Shown piece by piece: positions 26,328-35,430 of a stretch of DNA of 64,000 nucleotides. How positions within the stretch are numbered: position 1 is the stretch's first letter; each line of letters starts with the position of its first letter. This DNA comes from Bradyrhizobium prioriisuperbiae (lineage in GTDB: Bacteria; Pseudomonadota; Alphaproteobacteria; Rhizobiales; Xanthobacteraceae). The stretch lies in assembly GCF_032397745.1 (NCBI RefSeq), contig NZ_CP135921.1:620001-684000 (forward strand), read 5' to 3'. A program made the position numbers and the translations under genes. A model generated the notes under the pieces. That model was not told the origin of the DNA. It saw only the letters and a program-made list of their open reading frames with translations, and ran no database searches.

Positions 26328-29300
26328 ATGCCGATCAATGAAGCCGAATTTCAGGTCCGGGGTGTCCGAGATCCGCAACTTGCTGATCACGCCACCAGTG
26401 CCCTGCCGGTGTGGCTCTGGGCCAGCGACGGCACGCGCATTCTCTGGGCCAACCCCGCCGGCGCCGCCATATTCGGCGCGCGCAACAGCACGGCCCTTGC
26501 CGCGCGCACGTTCGGTCCGGCCGATCAGCACCGCCGCCAGGTCGCACGCCTTGCCGGACACCTGGCGCTCAACGGCGCCCCACGCCTGGAGCGTCTGCGC
26601 GGCTTCGGCACGGCGCTCGGTCTGCTTGTCACTTGCGCCTGCGCGCGACTGGTGTTTACCGGTGGCGGCATCGGCATCCTGGTCGCAGCGCTCGCGCCGG
26701 TCGGCCGAACGATCGCCTACGACGATCGCGTGGAACGGCTGGTTGATGACATCGATGCTCCGGTCGCAGCGTTCGCACGCGAAGGCGGATTGATCGCCGC
26801 CAACCGCACGGCTGTGCCGTTGTTTACAGCCAATCTTGCCGGACTGGGGCTCGATGCAGCGCGCCATGACGCGCTTCGCGACGGCCGGGCAAACGCAAAA
26901 ATCTCCATCGGCCATGTCGAGCTGTACCGTGTGGGGCAAGGCGCAGAGACCACGCTGCTCGCGTTCGTGACACCGGTGGCACAGGCTCCCGCCGCGACAG
27001 TGTCCACCGTGGAAGCCGCAGACGAACAGGGCCTGGATATTGCCGCCGGGTCGCCACCGTGGCCTCTGCAGTCGCTGGACGATCTCGAATCGTCGCCCGC
27101 ATCCACACCGCAACCCATTGCTGTCATCCCGCAAGCGGTGCCCGCTGCCGCCCGCTCTCTGGATGCACCGCCAGCGGTTCAGGCCGGTGCGATACCTGCG
27201 CGCGACGGCGCCGACACGATCATGACGGCCGCAGATGTCGCCCCCAGACTTCAAGCTCTCGCCGATCGACTCGCGGAGTTTGCGGGATGGAAAACGACGG
27301 CCCCCGTCGAAGCCTCCGCATCCCGACATGACGCCATCATCACCCCGGCGTCGCCTGCCACAGTGGATTCGCCATCGCAGGGTGATCCGGTGCAGCGGCC
27401 GACCGACTCGCCACGCGAGAACGAAATCGCGAGCCCGATTGTCCCGTGGGATACCGTCGCCGATATCGCAACGCCGGACGTTCCAGCGGCCTTTCAAAAG
27501 CTCGCAGATCGGCTGGCGGAGGTTGCAGGGTCCACGGATGCTCCGTCGAGCGAACACCTCGTCGAGGTGCCCTCCTCTGAACCGGTCGCTTTAGATGGAG
27601 CGGCCCCAGTGATCATCCCCGAACCGCCCGTGCCGCCGGCGACGGTCGACGATCCCAGCGATACGCCGGCCGATCGACCGCGCGAACCGCACGCGGCGAA
27701 CCCGGATGTTCCCAGTCAGGCTGCGGAGGAGGCCCCAACGGCTGTCCTCCCTCTTCTCGATGAACAACCGCTGACGGCGCGTCGGCATCCGCTGCGGTTC
27801 AGGTGGCAGATGGATGCCGAAGGTCGTTTCTCACTCGGTTCCGACGAGTTTTCCCGCCTGATTGGCCCGCGGACCGCAACCGCTTTCGGACGTTTGTGGA
27901 GTGAAATCGCGGAGGTCTTCGGCCTGGATCCGGGCGGCCAGGTCCAGGCTGCGATCGCCACGCGTGACACATGGAGTGGAATCACGGTCAACTGGCCTGC
28001 GGACGATGCAGGCGGGCGCCTGCCGGTCGAACTGTCCGGATTGCCGGTCTACGACCGCAACAAGAAATTTTCAGGCTATCGCGGCTTCGGCGTATGTCGC
28101 GATCTGGAAGCTCTGGCCAACCTGGCGGCGCAGCGTCGACACGACGCTCTACATCCCGCGCCGTTGCTGCGAGAGACGCAAGCCATGACGCACGACTTCG
28201 GCACCAACGACATCCGCGCAAAAGACAGCGCTCCCGATATCGCGCTTTCTTCACCATCAACGGAAACGGACCATCCTGTGGAATCACCCCCGAACGTCGT
28301 GCCGTTCCGGCCCGCAACCGATCTGAAGACACCGACCCTGACGCCGGTGGAGAACAATGCATTCAACGAGTTGGCGCGACAACTCGCGTCGCGGCTCGAT
28401 ACCGAACGGCTCGAACTCGATGCGCGAGACAAAGCCCCGGTCATCTCTCCGGAATTGTTCGCTGACGCGGCTGTCGACCCCGATGTCGCCCCGCCCGGAG
28501 ATCAGCCGGCATCGACTCCCACAGCCACATCGGACAACCAACGAGCAGCACCTCTGCATGCCCCCATGCCGCCGCCACAGGGCGAGTCCCGCCGCGATAC
28601 GCTGCTTTACGATCGCATTCCCGTCGGCATTCTGATCTATCGCCTCGACCGGCTGCTCTATGCCAACAAGGCTTTCCTTGATCGCGTCGGATACGCCGAC
28701 CTGCAGGCGCTAGCGGCCGCAGGCGGGCTTGATGCGCTCTATGTCGAACCGGGCGTGGACGGCGGCGGCAGTGTGTCCGACGAAGGCACTCCGGTGAAGA
28801 TCGCCGCCACCGGACACGGCGACATGCCGACCGAGGCGCGGCTGCACAGTATGTCCTGGGACGGAGATGCGGCACATGCGCTGATTTTCGCGGCGCCCCA
28901 CACCAAACCGGCCGGCACGGCTCCGATCGCCGCTCCGCCTGCCGCCATCCCGATAGTGCCGACCGCAGAGATCGATACCCGCGCCGAAGAGCTCGGCACG
29001 ATCCTCGATGCGACCGACGACGGCATTCTGATCTTCGGTGCCGACGGCGGCATCCTGACCTGCAATCGCGGCGCCGAAATCCTGTTCGGACATGATGACC
29101 GTGACATCGTTCAACACAACCTGACCGACATGTTCGCACCGGACGATCATGCCGCCGTGCGCGATGATTTCGCGGGCCTCAAGGCCGGACACCGTCCGCA
29201 GTGCCGCAAGGTCAGAGGCCGTGCACGCAACGGCGACACGCCTGCGTTGTCCCTGACCATAGGCCGGACGACGGCCAACGGTGAGCGCTTCTTCGCCATT

Positions 29301-30104
29301 TGCCGCACGCTTGCGCCCTCCGGGATTGCTGAAGCGCAAAGAGCCGAAGCTCCGGCAGCCGAATCCGATACGACGGCCAAACGGCAGACGGAACGCGCGG
29401 CCAACGCCCGCGCCGACATCCTGGCCCGGATCAGCCATGAAGTCCGCACCCCGCTGAATTCGATCATCGGGTTTACCGACGTGATGATCGAGGAGCGCTT
29501 CGGGGCACTCGGCAACGAGCGGTATGTTGCCTATATGAGGGATATTCGAGCGGCGGGTGAGCGCGTGCTTGCAATCATCAGCGACCTGCTCGATCTCTCC
29601 CGTGCCGAAACCGGCAAGCTCGACCTGACGTTCGCACGGCAGGACCTCAACGACATGGTCGAGAAATGCGTCACCATCATGCAGCCGCAGGCCAACCGCG
29701 AGCGCATCATCATTCGCACCTCGCTGGCTCACGCGCTGCCGCCGGTGACGGCGGACGCTAGCGCCTTGCGCCAGATCGTGCTGAACCTGGTGGGCAACTC
29801 CATCCATGTCGCACGTGCCGGCGGCCAGGTCATCGTCTCGACCGCGCTGACCGATCTCGGCGACGTGGTGCTGCGGATTCGCGACACCGGCCGCGGTCTC
29901 AATCACAGCGAGATGGAAGCTGCGCTTGAACAATTCCGGCAGCCGGCCTCCGATCAGCTCGCCCAGGATAATGTCGGCATCAATCTGTCGCTGACCCGGG
30001 CTCTGGTCGAAGCCAATCAGGCGCAATTCCATATCAAGTCCGCGCCCCAGTCGGGCACGCTGGTCGAGGTCGCGTTTACGCCGAAGACCGCGCAGGCGGT
30101 CTGA
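26328..30104 (+). CDS. very large multi-PAS hybrid-free histidine kinase (PdhS/PleC-like)
   Basis: The 1258-residue protein has no membrane segment. PAS or PAS-like regions lie near residues 22-60, 140-175, 489-600, 757-800 and 887-1000, separated by long Pro/Ala-rich linkers in which ALADRLAEFAG / KLADRLAEVAG recurs. The HisKA domain carries the phospho-acceptor in SHEVRTPLN (His near 1037). The ATPase domain has an N box (LNLVGNSI) and G1 box (IRDTGRGL), but the G2 box reads NVGINLSLT instead of a GxGLGL pattern. Architecture resembles cell-cycle kinases of the PdhS/PleC/DivL group. An ATG at 26271 is also possible. No receiver is encoded beside it. Confidence 0.88.
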   Translation: MPINEAEFQVRGVRDPQLADHATSALPVWLWASDGTRILWANPAGAAIFGARNSTALAARTFGPADQHRRQVARLAGHLALNGAPRLERLRGFGTALGLLVTCACARLVFTGGGIGILVAALAPVGRTIAYDDRVERLVDDIDAPVAAFAREGGLIAANRTAVPLFTANLAGLGLDAARHDALRDGRANAKISIGHVELYRVGQGAETTLLAFVTPVAQAPAATVSTVEAADEQGLDIAAGSPPWPLQSLDDLESSPASTPQPIAVIPQAVPAAARSLDAPPAVQAGAIPARDGADTIMTAADVAPRLQALADRLAEFAGWKTTAPVEASASRHDAIITPASPATVDSPSQGDPVQRPTDSPRENEIASPIVPWDTVADIATPDVPAAFQKLADRLAEVAGSTDAPSSEHLVEVPSSEPVALDGAAPVIIPEPPVPPATVDDPSDTPADRPREPHAANPDVPSQAAEEAPTAVLPLLDEQPLTARRHPLRFRWQMDAEGRFSLGSDEFSRLIGPRTATAFGRLWSEIAEVFGLDPGGQVQAAIATRDTWSGITVNWPADDAGGRLPVELSGLPVYDRNKKFSGYRGFGVCRDLEALANLAAQRRHDALHPAPLLRETQAMTHDFGTNDIRAKDSAPDIALSSPSTETDHPVESPPNVVPFRPATDLKTPTLTPVENNAFNELARQLASRLDTERLELDARDKAPVISPELFADAAVDPDVAPPGDQPASTPTATSDNQRAAPLHAPMPPPQGESRRDTLLYDRIPVGILIYRLDRLLYANKAFLDRVGYADLQALAAAGGLDALYVEPGVDGGGSVSDEGTPVKIAATGHGDMPTEARLHSMSWDGDAAHALIFAAPHTKPAGTAPIAAPPAAIPIVPTAEIDTRAEELGTILDATDDGILIFGADGGILTCNRGAEILFGHDDRDIVQHNLTDMFAPDDHAAVRDDFAGLKAGHRPQCRKVRGRARNGDTPALSLTIGRTTANGERFFAICRTLAPSGIAEAQRAEAPAAESDTTAKRQTERAANARADILARISHEVRTPLNSIIGFTDVMIEERFGALGNERYVAYMRDIRAAGERVLAIISDLLDLSRAETGKLDLTFARQDLNDMVEKCVTIMQPQANRERIIIRTSLAHALPPVTADASALRQIVLNLVGNSIHVARAGGQVIVSTALTDLGDVVLRIRDTGRGLNHSEMEAALEQFRQPASDQLAQDNVGINLSLTRALVEANQAQFHIKSAPQSGTLVEVAFTPKTAQAV

Positions 30105-30289
30105 GCAGATCATGGGCAGCGCGCCGGCTTGCGTCGTGCTGCCGCAGGGCTCTCGCCGCGGAATCCCAATCACAACCCTCTCGGGCGCGCGCCGCGCCAC
30201 AATTGCACCATCAACCGTTGGAACAAGTTGATCTCGCCGAGAGCTTTCTACATTTTCGAATGCCCAATACCGCGCCTTGCGCACATGAC

Positions 30290-31258
30290 ATGCAAACGAC
30301 AGTGACGATGCCGCCCCCCGAGAGCCGCGCCCGACGTCTAACACCTCTGGTCCTGCTGCTATCGACCGCATGTGTGCTGGTCGCGTCACCAAGACCATCC
30401 GTCGCTGCCGAAGACCCCTGGGCGTTTCTCAGGAGCGCGCAGCCCGACACGCCAGCCGAGCCGCAGGACGATCCCGCCGAGACTCTGGAGCTGACCTCCG
30501 CGCCCGAAAGCGGGGATGCGCTGGTGCCGGACCCTGCGACCGTCGACTGGAGCGCCCTGAACAACGATGCCGGGGAACTGCGGGGCACACCGGGCCGGCC
30601 GACACCGGGCAACGGCGCTCGCAAGTCCGATGCCTCGGCATGGTCGCGCAACATCAGTCCCGAGGGCTTCTCGGCGGTCATCGTCAAGCAAGCGGTGACG
30701 CCGTTCTGGGATACGCGGGTCGGCGCCGATCTCAATGTCGCGGGACAGCCCTACCTGCTGGCACCGCTGCCGGAAAAACTCGCCACCGACCCGCGTCTCT
30801 CGCAATCGTCCGGCGCGGCCTGGGCTGCGATGACAGCACCCGGGCTCGGTTCACTCTGGGACAAGACCGCGATCGAGGCCCGGGTCGATCCCGCGCAGGA
30901 TCGGAGCAAGGTCGGCACCACAATCAGCAAATCGCTGCCGATCGAGGGCGACGCCTATTCGCTGACGCTTCAAAGCGGCTACAACATCATCGAACAATCG
31001 CTGGTCCCGATCGTTGGCATCAACGGCCGTACCGCGCGCAATTACGAACTCGACCGCTCCGCCAAGTTCAATATCACCGGCACTGGCACCAGCTTCACGG
31101 CGGGCCAGTCACTGTCCACGACCGACGACAAATGGCTGAGAAACGTCGGCGCCGAACAGAAGTTGTTCGGCGGCATCAGCGTCAACGGATCGGTCAGTGA
31201 GACCTTGAGCGGCAACCTTAACAAAAGCCTAACCGCCGGCTTCAAGAGCACCTGGTAG
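30290..31258 (+). CDS. exported protein of unknown function, possibly outer-membrane associated
   Basis: The 322-residue protein has a signal-like N-terminus (RRLTPLVLLLSTACVLVASPRPSVAAED) and a Pro/Asp-rich spacer. A C-terminal half of alternating polar and hydrophobic strands ends in FKSTW. A terminal aromatic residue after beta-rich sequence is typical of outer-membrane barrels, but the protein could instead be periplasmic. The start is uncertain: ATGs at 30203, 30260 and 30290 are in frame, and 30290 gives the most normal signal peptide. It follows the kinase gene by 185 bp on the same strand. Confidence 0.7.
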   Translation: MQTTVTMPPPESRARRLTPLVLLLSTACVLVASPRPSVAAEDPWAFLRSAQPDTPAEPQDDPAETLELTSAPESGDALVPDPATVDWSALNNDAGELRGTPGRPTPGNGARKSDASAWSRNISPEGFSAVIVKQAVTPFWDTRVGADLNVAGQPYLLAPLPEKLATDPRLSQSSGAAWAAMTAPGLGSLWDKTAIEARVDPAQDRSKVGTTISKSLPIEGDAYSLTLQSGYNIIEQSLVPIVGINGRTARNYELDRSAKFNITGTGTSFTAGQSLSTTDDKWLRNVGAEQKLFGGISVNGSVSETLSGNLNKSLTAGFKSTW

Positions 31259-31429
31259 CGAAAGCGAATTCAGCTTGAAAATGCGGCTATCCGATTGATT
31301 TCGAAGGATTGCCGGACCCCTGCCCCACATTGGCCGCGGTATGGTCAAAATCGGCTGGACTGATGGGTCCGTAACTTCGTCGTGCGGGGGACAATCCGCG
31401 CTCGCTCCTAGCGAAACAAGGAAAAGCCG

Positions 31430-31852
31430 ATGAATGCCATTCGACCAGAGAAAACCGAAGCGCCTGAAACCGACGCCAATCTCGCCGCCGTCACGGAAGT
31501 GGAGGCCGGGATTCGGGATTTCGTTCGCAATGATGTCGCCTATCTGCGACGACCCGCGGTGGAGACCATGACCAGCACCGACACACCACCTCTGGATGCC
31601 ACCGCCGAAGCCACCGTCAGCAACGTCAACTCGCTGATCCAGCGCGTGGCCGGCACCTCGCTGACCGAGATCGAAAACCTGGTCTCCGAACTCGAGGCGT
31701 TGCGCGACCTTCTGCACAGCGAGGGCCAGCGCGTCCAGCGCGAGATCGCCGGCTATGCCCAGCTCAGCCAGCAGGCCATGAAGTCGACCCGCATGATCGC
31801 GGACAATGTCGCGCAGTGGAAACGCGCAGCGGAAAACGTTCGCCAGACGTAA
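31430..31852 (+). CDS. small coiled-coil protein of unknown function
   Basis: The 140-residue soluble protein has a disordered, acidic first half and a helical second half (IENLVSELEALRDLLHSEGQRVQREIAGYAQLSQQAMKSTRMI) with coiled-coil periodicity. The ATG has AAGGA about 9 nt upstream and the gene ends in a good terminator, so it is likely a real monocistronic gene. It has no signal peptide, membrane helix or recognised domain. I cannot assign a function. Confidence 0.7.
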   Translation: MNAIRPEKTEAPETDANLAAVTEVEAGIRDFVRNDVAYLRRPAVETMTSTDTPPLDATAEATVSNVNSLIQRVAGTSLTEIENLVSELEALRDLLHSEGQRVQREIAGYAQLSQQAMKSTRMIADNVAQWKRAAENVRQT

Positions 31853-32153
31853 GGCCCGGCGTCCGCACCGACCGACGCTTCTTAAGCCCGCAGTCCTCTC
31901 TCGAACTGATCCGCCGCCTTTCCCGAGGGAAGTGCGGCGGTTTCTGTTTCGGCTCGCCGCGATGGCAGGCGACCAGTCGGCGGCGCCTTGAACCTCAACA
32001 CCTCTGTTCGCGACAAACGTCGACGCTGCGGGCATCGCTGCGGCGAACACGCGACTTTATTTATTACACGGAACTTCGCTTGCCGAATCTGTATTCGCCT
32101 CCAGGACAAAACCCTAGGGCATGCGGTCGCGACGTTTGCACTGGGGGCTTTTC
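31853..32153. other. intergenic region
   Basis: The first 100 bp hold the terminator of the preceding gene. The rest, including an AT-rich patch near 32055, shows no gene. It probably contains the promoter of the small membrane ORF at 32154. Confidence 0.5.
31911..31947 (+). terminator. intrinsic terminator after the coiled-coil gene
   Basis: CCGCCGC (31911-31917) pairs with GCGGCGG (31934-31940) around an inner TTTCCC/GGGAAG stem and is followed by TTTCTGTTT. Confidence 0.8.
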
Positions 32154-32291
32154 GTGAAAACTATTCGGCCGAACAATTCCGATCCCATACCGTTGCCGAA
32201 ATCATCGCCCCGCATGGGCAAGATCATCGTGCGCTTTGTGGCGCTGCTGGTTGTGGCGGTGCTGCTGCTGGCCTTCGCCTGGAGCCGCTGA
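32154..32291 (+). CDS. 45-residue single-pass membrane micro-protein
   Basis: A GTG start lies 6 nt after GGGGG. The first 20 residues are polar and proline-rich, and MGKIIVRFVALLVVAVLLLAFAWSR forms one basic-flanked transmembrane helix ending at the TGA. The helix with basic N-flank and WSR terminus is more organised than expected by chance. No family is recognised. Expression is unproven. Confidence 0.5.
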   Translation: MKTIRPNNSDPIPLPKSSPRMGKIIVRFVALLVVAVLLLAFAWSR

Positions 32292-32538
32292 TCTTCAACC
32301 TCATGAATTCCTGCGAGCGGCCTTTGGTCCGCATCTCCCACCATGAGGCCCACTTTGGCTCGCCTCATCACACAAGGCGCTACGCCGCTGATCGGATTTC
32401 TCCGATTGCAGTCAGGCGTTGGCTCTCAACTCGGGTTATCAGGGGAGATCCAGCCTATGCTGGACGCACGGCGCCGTTCAGGCGGACCCGTGTCTGTCGG
32501 CGGCTTTCAGTCAGACAGACGCGCTCGACAGGGAGACA

Positions 32539-32685
32539 TCAGCGGGACGCAGCAACCGGCGCGCCGTCGAGCGTATAGTGACCGTCGGCCTGGCTCTTGA
32601 CCACCTGCACGGTCGCGAACATCACCGCCAGCGTCACGGTGGCGAAGACGAAGCCAACAAATTTCAATCCGGCGCGATCGGCCAT
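32539..32685 (-). CDS. 48-residue membrane-anchored micro-protein
   Basis: The ORF starts at the ATG at 32685 (MADRAGLKFVGFVFATVTLAV) with one transmembrane helix of about 20 residues. A polar periplasmic-style tail, VKSQADGHYTLDGAPVAASR, follows. Codon usage matches neighbouring genes and no longer ORF covers the region. The ribosome-binding site is weak (AGGA 15 nt upstream). The gene lies 105 bp downstream of the MaoC pair on the same strand. Its function is unknown. Confidence 0.55.
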   Translation of the reverse strand: MADRAGLKFVGFVFATVTLAVMFATVQVVKSQADGHYTLDGAPVAASR

Positions 32686-32790
32686 GGGTCTGTTCTCATT
32701 TCCTGGCGTTTGAGTCGGGCGACGAACCTCAAAGGTTCAACATGCCCGGTCCCGTCAGGCCACATTCTGACTAAAATCTTAACGAGAGGT

Positions 32791-33267
32791 TTAACCAATC
32801 CGGCGGGGGATGAAGGCCGTTGCCAGGAAGGTAAACACAAGCTCACCACGCTGGTTTTCAGCGCTGTTTCGGGCCTGCAGGATGCCCCACTCCGGCTTCG
32901 AGGCCGAGGTCCGCAGCGACACGATCTCCGATGAATAGGTTAACGTGTCGCCGGCCATCACCGGTTTCAGCCACTTCAATTCGCGAAATCCGGGCGACGG
33001 ACCGGGGGCGGGCTCGACCACGCCCCTGGCCGCGGACTGCTCCACCACGCGACGATTGCGGGCGACGATCAGCTTCATGCCGACCGATCCGACATGCCAG
33101 CCGGACGCACAGAGTCCGCCGAACAGCGACTTGCGGCCGGCTTCCTCGTCCAGGTGGAACGGCTGCGGATCGAACTGCCGCGCGAACGCCTTGATCAGCT
33201 CGGCAGTGAACGTGAACGAGCCGAGCTCGCTGCGCTCGCCGACCTGCATGTCATCGAAATAGGGCAT
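32791..33267 (-). CDS. MaoC-like hot-dog-fold dehydratase (second of a pair)
   Basis: The 158-residue protein has the R-specific enoyl-CoA hydratase / MaoC layout: the catalytic-loop region FARQFDPQPFHLDEEAG, then LFGGLCASGWHVGSVGMKL, and a hot-dog strand set ending GELVFTFLATAFI. It should act on acyl-CoA thioesters. It begins 50 bp after a homologous gene, suggesting a heterodimer or a duplication. The usual Asp/His pair is present as D-P-Q-P-x-H. Confidence 0.87.
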   Translation of the reverse strand: MPYFDDMQVGERSELGSFTFTAELIKAFARQFDPQPFHLDEEAGRKSLFGGLCASGWHVGSVGMKLIVARNRRVVEQSAARGVVEPAPGPSPGFRELKWLKPVMAGDTLTYSSEIVSLRTSASKPEWGILQARNSAENQRGELVFTFLATAFIPRRIG

Positions 33268-33317
33268 GATCGCTGCTTCTGCTTTTCAACGCGTCTCAGG
33301 GCTCATCAGGTCTTGAA

Positions 33318-33776
33318 TCAGGTCTTGGGCAACGCGTCGCGCCGCTGGAACATCGCCGGCCATTTCGCGTCCAGCAGCACCTGCCCCGACGCGTTGAGAA
33401 TCTTGGCGCGAAACGTGACGATACCGAGCTGCGGACGATTTTTGGACGCGCGAGCTTCCAGCACGGTTATGTCGAGGGTGATGTCATCCCCGGGCCGCAG
33501 CGGCGCCACCCAGTTCAGTTCGTCCATCCCGGGACCGCCCATCGACGCCGCGCGATGCAGGAAACCATCATACAGCATCCGCATCATGATGGAGCACAGA
33601 TGCCATCCCGACGCCGCTAGGCCCTGCAGCATCGAGCGCTTCGCCGCTTCCTCATCGAGGTGCATCGGCTGTGGATCATACTCCGCCGCGAACGCGATGA
33701 TTTCCTCCCGCGTCACATGGCGGGGGCCAAAAGTGCCGAAATGGCCGGGCTGAAAGTCTTCGAAAGTCAGTGTCAT
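33318..33776 (-). CDS. MaoC-like hot-dog-fold dehydratase (first of a pair)
   Basis: The 152-residue protein is homologous to the downstream gene, with FAAEYDPQPMHLDEEAAK, LQGLAASGWHLCSIMMRM and a C-terminal strand TFRAKILNASGQVLLD. It carries the same D-P-Q-P-x-H hydratase motif. The two genes are probably one transcription unit. The physiological substrate, whether a branched acid, an aromatic-derived acyl-CoA or a PHA precursor, cannot be told apart. Confidence 0.87.
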   Translation of the reverse strand: MTLTFEDFQPGHFGTFGPRHVTREEIIAFAAEYDPQPMHLDEEAAKRSMLQGLAASGWHLCSIMMRMLYDGFLHRAASMGGPGMDELNWVAPLRPGDDITLDITVLEARASKNRPQLGIVTFRAKILNASGQVLLDAKWPAMFQRRDALPKT

Positions 33777-33945
33777 GGCAGGGGATGGCTCTCAAGATGG
33801 CCCGATTGTGGCCGTTATTGGCGGCAATCTCAAGCAATCCGGTGCACGGAGCGGGTCCGCAATCTTGCTGATCCAAGCGTTCGGGGCTAAGCCCTGCGCC
33901 GATGCGCCGCATCCGGTATTGACGTGACTAGCAGGGAGATCGCCG

Positions 33946-34245
33946 ATGCTCGAATTCCGGGATTTGTTTCAGTGGGACCGTTTCATCACGCCGACGATCA
34001 TCAAGATGTTCTATTGGCTGGTGATCGGCCTCATCGCGCTCAGCGGACTGTCGGGAATCCTGTCCGGCATAGGGCTGATGATGGTGAACCCCTTCGTCGG
34101 CCTTCTCACGATCCTGACCAGCCTCGTCGGCCTCGTGGTGGGCATCATCTCTGCTCGCATCGGCGCTGAATTCGTGCTGATCGTGTTCCGCATCAACGAG
34201 CATCTCGGCGCCATCCGCGACCAGGGCGGACCGCAGCAGCATTGA
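33946..34245 (+). CDS. DUF4282-type small membrane protein
   Basis: The 99-residue protein has the DUF4282 pattern: a short amphipathic start (FRDLFQWDRFITPTIIKMFYWL), two transmembrane helices and the conserved cytoplasmic end RIGAEFVLIVFRINEHLGAIR. These proteins sit in the inner membrane and have no known function. It converges on ychF over a GC-rich hairpin. Confidence 0.85.
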   Translation: MLEFRDLFQWDRFITPTIIKMFYWLVIGLIALSGLSGILSGIGLMMVNPFVGLLTILTSLVGLVVGIISARIGAEFVLIVFRINEHLGAIRDQGGPQQH

Positions 34246-34254
34246 TGGACGTGC

Positions 34255-34278
34255 GAGGCCGCGGCATGACGCGGCCTC
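34255..34278. terminator. hairpin between DUF4282 gene and ychF (weak terminator)
   Basis: GAGGCCGCG and CGCGGCCTC form a perfect 9-bp stem with a 6-nt loop between converging stop codons. There is no T-run, so termination by it is uncertain. Confidence 0.45.
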
Positions 34279-34287
34279 CCCGATGGA

Positions 34288-35385
34288 TCAGGTATTGAAG
34301 CGGAAGTGCATCACGTCGCCATCGGCGACCACGTATTCCTTGCCCTCCAGCCGCAGCTTGCCGGCGTCGCGCGCACCGGCTTCGCCGCCGAGCGCCACAT
34401 AATCGTCACAGGCAATGGTTTCGGCCCTGATGAAGCCCTTCTCGAAATCGGTGTGGATCACGCCCGCCGCCCCCGGCGCCTTGGTGCCCCGGGTAATGGT
34501 CCAGGCGCGGGCCTCCTTCGGGCCGACCGTGAAATAGGTGATGAGCTCAAGCAGCTGGTAGCCGGCGCGGATCAACCGGTCGAGGCCGGCCTCTTCCAGC
34601 TCCAGCGTCGACAGGAAGTCGACGCGCTCTTCGCGCGACAGCGTCGCGATCTCGGATTCGATCTTCGCCGAGATCACCACCGCGACAGCACCTTCCTTCT
34701 TGGCAAATTCGGCAACCTGAGCGGAGAAGTTGTTGCCGGTCGCGGCCGAACTCTCCTCGACGTTGCAGACGTAGAGCACGGGTTTCGAGGTCAGCAGCCC
34801 CAGCATTCGGAACGACCGTTCCTCCTCCGCCTTGCGCTCGAGCAGACGCGCGGGCTTGCCGTCGCGCAGCAGCACCAGAGCCCGCTGCACCAGCTCGAGT
34901 TGCTCCTTGGCGTCCTTGTCGTTGCCCTTGGCCTTCTTGGAGAGATTGTCGACACGCTTCTCCAGGCTGTCGAGATCGGACAGCATCAGTTCGGTTTCGA
35001 TGGTCTCGATATCGGCCAGCGGCGCGATCTTGCCCTCGACATGGGTGATGTCGGAATCCTCGAAGCAGCGCACAACATGCGCCACCGCATCGACCTCACG
35101 AATGGTGGCGAGAAACTGGTTGCCGAGCCCCTCCCCCTTCGATGCACCGCGCACCAGGCCGGCGATATCGACAAAGGTGAGCTGCGTCGGGATGATCTGC
35201 GCCGACTTGGCGATGGCCGCGAGCTTGTCGAGCCGCGGATCCGGCACCGCGACCGCGCCGACATTCGGCTCGATGGTGCAGAACGGATAGTTCGCAGCCT
35301 GCGCCGCGGCCGTCTCGGTCAGGGCGTTGAACAGTGTCGATTTGCCAACATTGGGCAGACCGACGATCCCGCATTTGAATCCCAT
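34288..35385 (-). CDS. ychF: ribosome-binding ATPase YchF
   Basis: The 365-residue protein is an Obg-family member with GLPNVGKST (G1), DIAGLVRGASKGEG (G3) and YVCNVEE in place of NKxD, the change that makes YchF prefer ATP. The C-terminal TGS domain includes FTVGPKEARAWTITRG and ends YVVADGDVMHFRFNT. It binds ribosomes and affects oxidative-stress response. It is third in the rplY-pth-ychF order, a conserved translation-linked cluster. Confidence 0.97.
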   Translation of the reverse strand: MGFKCGIVGLPNVGKSTLFNALTETAAAQAANYPFCTIEPNVGAVAVPDPRLDKLAAIAKSAQIIPTQLTFVDIAGLVRGASKGEGLGNQFLATIREVDAVAHVVRCFEDSDITHVEGKIAPLADIETIETELMLSDLDSLEKRVDNLSKKAKGNDKDAKEQLELVQRALVLLRDGKPARLLERKAEEERSFRMLGLLTSKPVLYVCNVEESSAATGNNFSAQVAEFAKKEGAVAVVISAKIESEIATLSREERVDFLSTLELEEAGLDRLIRAGYQLLELITYFTVGPKEARAWTITRGTKAPGAAGVIHTDFEKGFIRAETIACDDYVALGGEAGARDAGKLRLEGKEYVVADGDVMHFRFNT

Positions 35386-35430
35386 TTTGTGTCCTAGGTT
35401 GGCTTGCCCTGAAGCCTGTTGTGGCGCGGC

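Noticed and set aside
28710..30398. Minus-strand open frame of 562 codons across the multi-PAS kinase
   Set aside because: It covers the HisKA and ATPase domains in antisense and has no supporting features.
32779..32794. TTAA-N8-TTAA downstream of the MaoC pair as a CtrA box
   Set aside because: The spacing is 8 rather than 7 and it lies at the end of a gene without a good promoter context, so the match is too weak.
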